20,669 bases of DNA, taken from Verrucomicrobiales bacterium. GTDB lineage: Bacteria > Verrucomicrobiota > Verrucomicrobiia > Verrucomicrobiales > DEV007. Below the pieces are notes generated by a model. That model searched no databases, had not been told where the DNA came from, and saw only the letters and a list, made by a program, of their open reading frames with translations. A program made the translations under genes and the position numbers. The stretch spans positions 1-20,669 of the forward strand of contig JALRFZ010000186.1 in NCBI GenBank assembly GCA_023253615.1. Reading direction: 5' to 3'. This document shows positions 7,324 through 15,000 of this stretch, in pieces; the stretch's first letter is position 1, and the number at the start of each line of letters is the position of its first letter.

Positions 7324-9159
7324 TCACCAGGGGAGCCGCAGCCGCAACCAGTCGAGGGGCCGGTGAAAGAGGATCCAGCCGAGGCGGCGGGGTTCGCACA
7401 CGATGCGCGCCTTGCCCTGCATCCCCGGGCGTAACAAGCCTTCCGCCTCGTGCTTCGCCGTGGTGCCGACGAAAACATTCTTCGATTCGTGGATGCTGGA
7501 GACGGGGGCCACGGTGGCGAGGGTGGTCTTTCCACGGAAGTCCGTCTCGGCCTCGAGACGCACGTGCACCTCCATCCCCGGGGCGACGTGCCGCACTTCT
7601 CCGGCCGGCACGGCGAGCCGGAAGGCGAACGATTGGACGGGGGCGATGTCGAAAAGCCGCTGCCCCCGCTGCACCGGCACGCCCTCGGATTCCGCGAGAT
7701 CGCCGGCGATGACGAGCCCGTCCATGGGCGCGCGCACGACAAGGTGGTCGCGCTGATAGAGCAGGAGATCGCGCTCGACCCCGAGGGTGGCGATTTCGAG
7801 ATTCGCGAGCTGGGTCTCGCGCATGTCTTCGGCGGCGAGGGCCTGGTCGCGGCGTTTCGTGAGGGCATTGAGCCTCGCCTGCACGTCGGCGAGTTTCCAC
7901 GCGACATCCTTGCCATCGAGCTCGGCGAGGACCTGCCCTTTCGCGACCGCTTCGCCCGGCTCGACGAGCGCACGGGCGAGGATCCCGTCGAAAGGCGCGG
8001 CGACTTCGCGTTTCACCGCCGGATCGATCCAACAGGGCACCCGCAGCTTGTAGGGCATCTCGAGAAACATCGCCCCGGTGAACAGAAGCGCGACCGCGGC
8101 CAGCACGAGGAGCCGGCCTCTCTTCGCCCCTTGCCCGGCGCGCTGGATGAGCCCGGCGACTCCCGCGGGGCGCGCGAGACGGATGAGCCGGGCCGTCGCC
8201 GCGAGATGAGGCGAGAGCGACTCGGCGAACCCCCATTTTTCCGCCGTGGGGATCACCTCCCACCAGCACACCCACGCTCCGAAACCCTCGCCCTCGCGGT
8301 CACGGAGGAGATGGCAGGTCACGGCGGCGGCCTTCATCAGATCGAGGAGTCCGCTCTGGTCGCCGGCGAGATTGGCTCCTGGCAGCGGTGGCACCGCCTC
8401 GGCCGGCCAACCGATCGAGCCACCCACCGCGATCGCTTCGCGCATCAGCAGGGCCGTCTTCACGAGAGCGTCGCTGTGATGGTCGAACTTGCTCGCCGGG
8501 ACCAGGGCGGCCGCCCTGCACCGCATCGCCGTGCCGAGGCCGATCGCGACCTGGCCGGCCCCGACGAACTGCCGGAGATCTTCCGCGAGCGACTGCATCC
8601 CGCGCGCGTAGCCGGGCGCGGAGCCGGACCGGTGCAGGGTATCGAGAAAGAAGCAGGCTTGGTCGAGACCGTGGCGGTAGGTGTCGCGATCGAGGCGGAG
8701 ACGCCTCTGTTCGAAGAGTGCCTCCGCCGCCGTGATCCAGGCGGAAAACCAGGCCTCACCTCCGGATTCGAAGAGGGAGGGCTTCACGAGGAGCGCCAGG
8801 CCGAGATTTCCCTCCCCTTTCACCGGCATGGCCCAGACCGTGAGATCGGCCTGGACGAATTTGTGGACGATGCGGCTCCCCGAAGCAAGGGCGGCGGCGA
8901 GGGTCGATTTCAATTCCTTTCCATCGAGCAAGCCCGGGGGCAGGGCACCACGCAAGCGCGTGGCGACAAGGATGGGGCCGTCGTCGCGCGCCGCGAAGAG
9001 CAGGGTGGTGGCTCCGGTCGATTCGGCGATGAAGGCGGCGAGGCCCCGTTGGAACTGCGCCTCGTCCTTGGCCTGGAAGAGCGGTGACGCATCCGGCATC
9101 GTCACGGACGGCGCGACCTCCTCTCCCGCGTTTGCCATGGATTTGACCACTCCGCTCAT
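7324..9159 (-). CDS. HlyD-type periplasmic adaptor with large cytoplasmic GAF-like region
   Basis: A 611-residue protein. Residues 1-345 are soluble and look like two GAF-type units (about 30-150 and 175-320; assigned by pattern, not search). A positive patch (RAGQGAKRGR) precedes the single membrane segment at about 349-367, giving N-in/C-out topology. The periplasmic part has the split lipoyl halves (PFDGILARALVEPGEAV at 389-405; APMDGLVIAGDL at 477-488), a helical hairpin of about 415-470 between them, and a beta-barrel region ending in GMQGKARI. It should bridge the inner membrane to the TolC-like channel. A second possible start is ATG 9138 with GGAG upstream. A terminator-like hairpin stands 18 bases before the ATG, so expression probably depends on read-through. 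The next gene begins five bases downstream. Confidence 0.88.
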   Translation of the reverse strand: MSGVVKSMANAGEEVAPSVTMPDASPLFQAKDEAQFQRGLAAFIAESTGATTLLFAARDDGPILVATRLRGALPPGLLDGKELKSTLAAALASGSRIVHKFVQADLTVWAMPVKGEGNLGLALLVKPSLFESGGEAWFSAWITAAEALFEQRRLRLDRDTYRHGLDQACFFLDTLHRSGSAPGYARGMQSLAEDLRQFVGAGQVAIGLGTAMRCRAAALVPASKFDHHSDALVKTALLMREAIAVGGSIGWPAEAVPPLPGANLAGDQSGLLDLMKAAAVTCHLLRDREGEGFGAWVCWWEVIPTAEKWGFAESLSPHLAATARLIRLARPAGVAGLIQRAGQGAKRGRLLVLAAVALLFTGAMFLEMPYKLRVPCWIDPAVKREVAAPFDGILARALVEPGEAVAKGQVLAELDGKDVAWKLADVQARLNALTKRRDQALAAEDMRETQLANLEIATLGVERDLLLYQRDHLVVRAPMDGLVIAGDLAESEGVPVQRGQRLFDIAPVQSFAFRLAVPAGEVRHVAPGMEVHVRLEAETDFRGKTTLATVAPVSSIHESKNVFVGTTAKHEAEGLLRPGMQGKARIVCEPRRLGWILFHRPLDWLRLRLPW

Positions 9160-9176
9160 TCGACTCGATCGCCAAG

Positions 9177-9206
9177 AAAAAAGGCCGCCTCCGGATCGAG
9201 GCGGCC
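9177..9206 (-). terminator. Intrinsic terminator between the DUF3467 and adaptor genes
   Basis: Read on the - strand, GGCCGCCTC (9206-9198) and GAGGCGGCC (9191-9183) form a perfect 9-bp stem with a 6-base loop, followed at once by six T (9182-9177). This is a textbook rho-independent terminator in the orientation of the export genes. It sits between two co-directional genes that belong together, so partial read-through (attenuation) is likely. Confidence 0.9.
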
Positions 9207-9241
9207 GTGGCTCGGGCGGAGATTCCTCGGCCCGGTTGGAT

Positions 9242-9269
9242 ATGTCGTCCGGGGAGACCCCTCCGACAT
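9242..9269 (-). other. Second hairpin directly after the DUF3467 stop codon
   Basis: ATGTCG (9242-9247) pairs with CGACAT (9264-9269), and GGGG (9251-9254) with CCCC (9258-9261) around an AGA loop, with a small internal bulge. It overlaps the stop codon region of the DUF3467 gene and lies upstream of the terminator. It may protect the 3' end of the upstream transcript; no T-run follows it. Confidence 0.5.
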
Positions 9270-9607
9270 CAGCCGGCGGATTCAGCCTCGGCTTGGGCGG
9301 CGCGGCTGGCCTCGACCTGCTTCTGGATCACGCCCGAGAGCGTCTGGATCAGTTTCAGGGCGGTCGCGGGTGTCATCGCGATGCGCTTCTGGATCGGCAG
9401 GACGTGGCGGGCGGTGGAGTGATCTGAAATGATGCCGGTGGAGAAATCGAGCACGATCTGATCACGTCCCGAATTCACGATCACCTGATTGGCGAACATG
9501 GCGCTCGTCTCCTCATAGAGGATCTGAACATTCGGGCGGTTGATCTGCTCGAGCTGTTCGGGCTCTTGGGACTCAGCGGCGGCGGGTTGGTTCTGTTTTT
9601 GACTCAT
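9269..9607 (-). CDS. DUF3467 family protein
   Basis: A small soluble protein of 112 residues. The core at about 35-100 has the DUF3467 pattern: FANQVIVNSGRDQIVLDF (38-55), then IQKRIAMTPATALKLIQTL (72-90), ending in a helix. The N-terminal 25 residues are rich in Q, E and P and the C-terminal 15 in A and E, both probably disordered. The molecular function of the family is unknown. No signal peptide or membrane segment is present, so it should be cytoplasmic. It lies between the outer-membrane channel and the two adaptors on the same strand, suggesting an accessory role (chaperone, substrate recognition or regulation); that is inference. No clear Shine-Dalgarno precedes the ATG, but an upstream start would run back into the channel gene. 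Confidence 0.82.
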   Translation of the reverse strand: MSQKQNQPAAAESQEPEQLEQINRPNVQILYEETSAMFANQVIVNSGRDQIVLDFSTGIISDHSTARHVLPIQKRIAMTPATALKLIQTLSGVIQKQVEASRAAQAEAESAG

Positions 9608-9686
9608 GTTTGGAAGGATACGTGGGAAAATCAAGCAGAGGTGGAGCTCTTGGGAAACCGTGGTTCCCCTCGCTTTCCGCTCCGGG

Positions 9687-11723
9687 TCACTTGCGATCGA
9701 CGCGGAGCAGGACGCCCATTGCCCTCTGCAGGTTGGCGATGGTCCGGTTGTAGGCGACGATGGCGACGAGAAATTCCTCCTCGGCGACCTGATTGCGATC
9801 CATCGCGTCGAGCTGGAGCTGCAACTGATAAGCGATCGTGTTGCCCGCTTCCTCGCCGGCAAGCCGGATCCGGTCCTGGATCTGCTCGATCTCCTTGCGC
9901 GAGGCAAGGGCGGACTGGTATTTGCCGGACATGTCCTGATACGCGGTGAGAAGATCCTGATAAGCGATGAGCGTTTGCAGCAGCACCTCTTCGCCGCGGA
10001 TGCGGTAGTCGTCGAGGCTCTGCTCATACTCGAGCTGGCGGCGCTCCAGGCGCGCTTTGGCGGGCTCGTTGCCGATGGGCATGCTGAAGCGCACCCCGCC
10101 ACGCAGGTCGGTGCCGTGGTCGTTCATGTCGTCGATCGCCCGATCGACGCTGCGGCCGTTGGTGATCCCGGCGTAACCGACTTCGCCGATGAAATCGAGC
10201 TGCGGTTTCAGCTCCGACTCGGCCTGGCTCAGCCGCACCGCCGCGGCACGCACTCTGGAAGAGGCCTGGGCCATTTCGGAACGATTCAGAAGCGCCTCTC
10301 TCGCGGAAGCCTGGATGTTGACCGAAGGCCTGCCGAGAAGAGGCGGCGTGGCCGGAATCATCTCGCCGGCGGATCCCATCGGCAGCTCGGGATCGCGGAT
10401 GAGCGAACGCAGTCTCTGCTCGGCGGTGCTCACGGCCATCTGCGTCCGCCGCAGATCGGCTTCGCGGCGGTTCGCGGTGGCCCGGGCGCGGTAGAGTTCG
10501 CTGACGGTGGCGGTGTCATCGAGCTTCTGCCGGTCCTCGAGCAGATCGACCACTTCGGAAGTCTGTTCCGTGAGTCGCTGCCTCTGGGCGAGCGCGGCCC
10601 GTGACAGGTAGAGCCCCCAGTAGGCCCCGTTCACATCGAGGAGATAATCCTCGATGAGACCGAGCGATTCTCCCACCGCGAAATCGCGGTCCAATTCGGC
10701 AAGGCGCACCTCGCTCCGCGCGTAGTCCTTGCCCGCCCCGCGCAGGAGCGGTTGGGCAATGGAGAGGACGACCTCGCTGCCGGTCTGCGGATTGGGATCG
10801 AGGAATTCGGAATTGCTATCGAGACTGCTGAGGCGCTGCGAGAGGCTCATTTGACCGCCGGTGCCGAGCCGCTTTCTCAGGCCGTATTCACCTTCGTAGA
10901 CGTCTTCCAGAAACCGCCCCGTCTCCCCGGTCGTGAGGATGGACCCGGTCGGCTGATCGCGGTGCCGCGCATCGCCGTCGCCGAACATTTCCGTGGAGAA
11001 AAGGCCCGTGTTTTCCTGGATGATCGTCTCCTGGATGCGGGGAAGCCGGGTGAAGGAGCGGACCTGGATCGACTGGGTCACGGCGGTCGTATAAGCCCGG
11101 TCGACACTGTATTGGATCACTTTCCGGTCCCCCCACACGGAACCCGTCACGAGCGCCCGCCAGTCGGATTCGAAATTCCCGGGCACCTCCGGCAGGAGTT
11201 CGAGACGGGTGAGATCGAGCTCCGGCGCATCGAAGCGCTTCGCCAGGGCCACGACTTCCTCGAAGATCTTCGAAACGGCTTCCTTACCGGTCACTTCATG
11301 GCGGGACTCGGCCAGACGCGCCGCAGCAGCCTCGGGGTAAAAATCCCGGAGACGTCCGTCGTGCCGATCGGCAACCTTTTCAGAGCCCTTGTTCCCGGTC
11401 TTCGCTGGTTTCCCGACGGTTTTTGGTGCTTCCGGCTTGCCTGCCGGAGTGGGCGGAGAAGCCGGAGCAGCCGCCGGCGTCGTGGTGGTCGCAGCTTTTT
11501 TGCCGAAGAGCGCCCGCCCCAGCTTCTGAAGACCGTTTTCAATCCCAACGATTCCGGCGGAGCCGAAAGAATCCTCGACCACTCCCGCAGGGATGAGGCC
11601 ACCATCAAATTCCTCCCCTTTGACCAACTCAACAAGGAGGAAGGGGCAAACCGCGAAACATGCCAAACGGATGCGAAGCAGCTCACCACCTCTTGATTGA
11701 TTTCGAACCGCTGTTGCTTCCAT
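9687..11723 (-). CDS. TolC-family outer-membrane efflux/secretion channel
   Basis: A 678-residue protein, longer than typical TolC (about 450-500). The N-terminus has a positive stretch and a hydrophobic core (RIRLACFAVCPFLLVELV, 17-34) that fits a signal peptide. A low-complexity Ala/Pro/Thr/Lys linker follows (about 75-118). The remainder has the OEP pattern: alternating long helices rich in Q, A, R and E, short beta stretches such as GGQMSLSQRL and LRGGVRFSMPI, and the typical LSIAQPLLRGAG and SQAESELKPQLDFIGEVGYAG segments marking the two repeats. It should form the trimeric outer-membrane exit duct docking onto the HlyD-type adaptors encoded downstream. The extra region of about 110-260 lies before the first repeat and is of unknown role. 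The DUF3467 gene follows after 79 bases. Confidence 0.9.
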   Translation of the reverse strand: MEATAVRNQSRGGELLRIRLACFAVCPFLLVELVKGEEFDGGLIPAGVVEDSFGSAGIVGIENGLQKLGRALFGKKAATTTTPAAAPASPPTPAGKPEAPKTVGKPAKTGNKGSEKVADRHDGRLRDFYPEAAAARLAESRHEVTGKEAVSKIFEEVVALAKRFDAPELDLTRLELLPEVPGNFESDWRALVTGSVWGDRKVIQYSVDRAYTTAVTQSIQVRSFTRLPRIQETIIQENTGLFSTEMFGDGDARHRDQPTGSILTTGETGRFLEDVYEGEYGLRKRLGTGGQMSLSQRLSSLDSNSEFLDPNPQTGSEVVLSIAQPLLRGAGKDYARSEVRLAELDRDFAVGESLGLIEDYLLDVNGAYWGLYLSRAALAQRQRLTEQTSEVVDLLEDRQKLDDTATVSELYRARATANRREADLRRTQMAVSTAEQRLRSLIRDPELPMGSAGEMIPATPPLLGRPSVNIQASAREALLNRSEMAQASSRVRAAAVRLSQAESELKPQLDFIGEVGYAGITNGRSVDRAIDDMNDHGTDLRGGVRFSMPIGNEPAKARLERRQLEYEQSLDDYRIRGEEVLLQTLIAYQDLLTAYQDMSGKYQSALASRKEIEQIQDRIRLAGEEAGNTIAYQLQLQLDAMDRNQVAEEEFLVAIVAYNRTIANLQRAMGVLLRVDRK

Positions 11724-12091
11724 AAGAATGCTGGACGGAATTCATGAAAAGTAACCGAACTTTTACAGTAGACGGAACCCGGTAACTTACGGAACCCGGT
11801 AACTTACGGAATCCGAAAACAAGGAAAACGAGAGTTACCATACACCGAGTTGCCACGAGGTGCCACTAATTTTTGGTCCGGTGTTGTCTCTCCGAACAAA
11901 AGGAACAGGGCCTTGATGGATTCCGGGAGGTCGTCACCCGCCACGAAACGCCTGGGCGGGCGCTTGGCGCGTAGCAACCGTCCGGACATGACGGAACACG
12001 GGGGAGTCACTGGACGCCGTGAAGCGTTCCCGAGCAACACAAAGAATCGAAAGAAAGGAGGAACAGATCATGTTCTTCTTCATTCGAGTTC
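11724..12091 (-). other. Gene-free region between the giant gene and the channel gene
   Basis: These 368 bases hold no gene I can support. Short open frames on both strands give no recognisable protein. The part nearest the channel gene has a 17-base tandem repeat and several GTTACC-type hexamers (see the repeat entry). A weak imperfect hairpin lies at 12012-12030, but no T-run follows, so no clear terminator for the giant gene was seen. Base composition is visibly less GC-rich near 11740-11880. It is the obvious place for a promoter and regulator site for the four-gene export block. Confidence 0.6.
11773..11811. repeat. 17-base tandem repeat, two copies plus a partial third
   Basis: The unit cggaacccggtaactta is present at 11773-11789 and, without a mismatch, at 11790-11806; five bases of a third copy follow (11807-11811). 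It lies 50-90 bases upstream of the TolC-like gene. Each unit contains GGTAAC, and related GTTACC/GTTGCC hexamers occur at 11834-11839 and 11849-11854, which would suit repeated binding by a regulator. Confidence 0.85.
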
Positions 12092-15000
12092 TCAATCCAC
12101 CGGTGAGAGAATCCGTCCTGCGAAGGGGCTTTCGCCGATCTGGAAGTGCTCACGGAGGGCGTCCTCGATCGCGGAATCGATGCGGAAGTCGTAGCGCGGC
12201 GCGTCGATGCCGCCGTCCGGCAGGAAACCTTTCGACACCTCGATACCGCGGATGCCGTTCTTTCCGGGATCGAGCAGCATCCCATCCACTTGCAGCATCC
12301 AGTATCCGCGGGCGTCCACGACCACTTCCTCGAATCCGACGAGACCGCCGAGTTCGTTGTAGAAGGAGACCGTGACGATGCCTCCGGGGGTGGCGCGTCC
12401 CGCGAAGATCGCGAGATCGACAAAACCCTCGCGATCGAATCCGACGCCTCCGAAGACCCCCGCGGCGATGCGTTGGCCGAAGATTCCGCTGCCTCCGATG
12501 AGGCGGCTGAGATCGAAACCCTGGCGCTCGAGAGCGGGGATGATATCGACGGGAGGACGGGGAGTTCCCAGTCTCGGAACAAAGCTACGGTAATCGACCA
12601 CTTCGCTGGTGAAGGCACCTTCCTCATCCGTGACCGTGATGGTGACCCGGAAATCGGACTGCGTCGTGTAGCGGTGTGTCGCGAAGACCTGGCGGGTCGA
12701 GGCATCGAGGATCGCGTAGGAGGTCGTCGTTCCACGCGTGGCCGGATCGTGGAGCGGCGCCATGCGTCCGGTGGCCGGATCGAAGAGGCCGCCGAGATTG
12801 AACTGGCCCGAGACCGGATCCACCAACGGCAAGCGGTCGCCCGTGGCCGGATCGATGAAGGCCACGATCTCCGTCGTTCCCGGATAGACCGGTGCCTCGA
12901 AGCGGCCCGTGACCGGATCATAGGACACCACGATCGCCGAAACGACCCTGCCATCTCCGAAGGAAACTCCGGCGGTGTGCAGATCGCCCGAGGAATCGAC
13001 GAAGCGGGCGATGGTCGTGACGGTGCCTCGATCGCCCGATGCGGGGATCGCGACGAGGCTTTCGATGATGGGTGGACCGTTGGTCACCTCGATCTCGCCA
13101 TGCACCATCGTGTCGCGTCCGCCGTCGTCGTCTTCCACCGTGATGGTGATCCGGTGGGGCGTACCAGGCGCGCTTTCTTCGAGGTATCGATGCCCGATGC
13201 GGAACTCGCGAACCGGATCGACGTCGGTGTAGCCGAGACTGGCGATGGCACCGTCGCCTGCGAGGGTAACGACCATGCGGGTCGCGACGAAGGGGGTTCC
13301 GTCGAGCGCCTTCTTCAAGAAGACGGTTTGGAAGGTGTTTTCCCCAAGCGCCGGAATGAGGGTGGTCGAGACCAGGCTACCCTTGGCGTCGAAGAGCTCG
13401 ATCTTGCCGCCCACTTCGTTGATATCGAGGAGGTCGATGCTATGGACGATAACCCGGCTGTTGAAGTTGAAGATCAGCCTTCCGCCCTCCTCGTCGTCGT
13501 TCGGATCAAGGCTGTTGCCGTCCTTGGAGATGATCAGGACCTTGCCCAGGGGGAGATTGTTGCGGCCCTCCTCAACGGTCAAGGAAGCCCCCTCGGCGCG
13601 GAGGGATTCGTCGGTGATGATCACGTTTGAAACCTCGGTGCCGACAAGGCCGAGATCGCCGAGGAACGGATTTGCGGCGGTGTTGGCGAAGGTGGCGACC
13701 GACGGGTCCGAGCTGAAGCGTCCGACGGCGATTTGGAACGAGTCGCGCAGGCCGTCGGTCCGTGTGTAGTGAAAAGTCTCGAGCAGGGTCTGGCCGGATT
13801 GGAGGGCCAGGAGCGATGGGCTCGACGAATCGACCACGTAGGAGACCTTGCCGTCGGCGAAAAGCTGCAGCGTGCCGAACTGGCCCTGGGCGGCGACTCC
13901 TGCGGGAATGACACGGGCGTGCTGGCCAAGACCGCCGTAAAGGATGTTCGGGGTCGCGATGTCGAAATCGCCGCCGGTGGGGTTGGCGGTGTCAAAGATC
14001 ATCGCCGGTTTGTTGGGATCGCCGGTGGTGATGGTGAACCCGCGCCCGGTGGCCTGATCCAGGAAGAGGTCGCGGGCAAGATCGCCGGCGAAGGTCGGTA
14101 GGAGCTGGCCGTCGCGCTCAAAGTCAATGGAGGTTTTTCCGCCGAAGGTGAGGATGTCGACCTTCCCATCGCCCCAATCGACGGCAAGGACGTGCGTGTC
14201 GTCGGCGCCGATGTCGGAGAAGCTTCCCTGGAGCGTGACGGTCTGGCCGCCGAAGACGGTCCAATTGCCACTGGAGTTGAGGTTGATCGGCGAGCCGTTT
14301 CGGAAAGCCAGCGTCGTCGAATTGAAGGTAGGATCGACGTTGCGGACAGTGACATCGACGGAGGCGGTTCCCACGCCGCCATCGTCGTCGCGGGCGGTGA
14401 CGCGGATCGGGATGAGATCGATCCCCTGCCCTGCCGGGGTGCGAGCGTCGTCGCGATACTGGTGGTCGTAGGAGAATCGGATGACGTCGCCCTCGCGCAG
14501 CGCGAGGACTTTCAAGGAGGCATTGCCGACTGAGAGAATGTCTCCCGGAACATAACCGCTGCCTGCGGAAAGCACCTGGACCCCCGCGATCATTCCTGTC
14601 GAGGAGGCGAGGATATTGACGGTCATGCCAGAGCCCGAACCGCCGGAGACAGGGGCACCGAAGGTGTTGACGAACCCGCTGCCAGGGTTGGCGACCTCGA
14701 ACCGGACGGAGTTCTGAACGGTGAGCGAGAAGATCTCGGTATTGCCATCACCCCAATCGATCTCCACGGTGTGACTGTCACGCCGACCGGCATCGGAAAT
14801 CTCGCCGGTAAGGGTGGCGACGCCCATCTCATCGACAGGGCCAGAGACCTGCACATTTGAAACGACCGGATGTGCGTTAAGAATGGTGACGCGCTGCTGG
14901 ACGATCCCGGCGGTGCCGTCCTTGTCGACGATGCGGACGGTGATGGTGCGATCGCCGTCATCGCTCAGGATTTCGGCCGGGACGGTCTGGATCATGGAGC

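Noticed and set aside
7319..8275. Extension of the M50 fusion frame upstream to 8275 (319 extra codons)
   Set aside because: The added part is an arginine- and glycine-rich shadow of the GAF/HlyD gene. ATG 7318 just after that gene's stop is the natural start.
5513..9087. Long + strand open frames (5513-7366 and 7450-9087) antisense to the two adaptor genes
   Set aside because: They have highly charged, G/R/E-rich composition without domains. They arise from codon bias of the opposite strand, which encodes clear HlyD and M50 motifs.
11841..11880. Possible sigma-54 promoter (TGGCAC on the - strand) upstream of the channel gene
   Set aside because: The -12 element does not fit: the required TTGC at the fixed spacing is absent (GGCA is found instead).
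12055..12375. AAGGAGG followed eight bases later by ATG (12070) on the + strand
   Set aside because: The Shine-Dalgarno match is perfect, but the following frame becomes an arginine-rich shadow of the giant gene's 3' end with no recognisable protein features.
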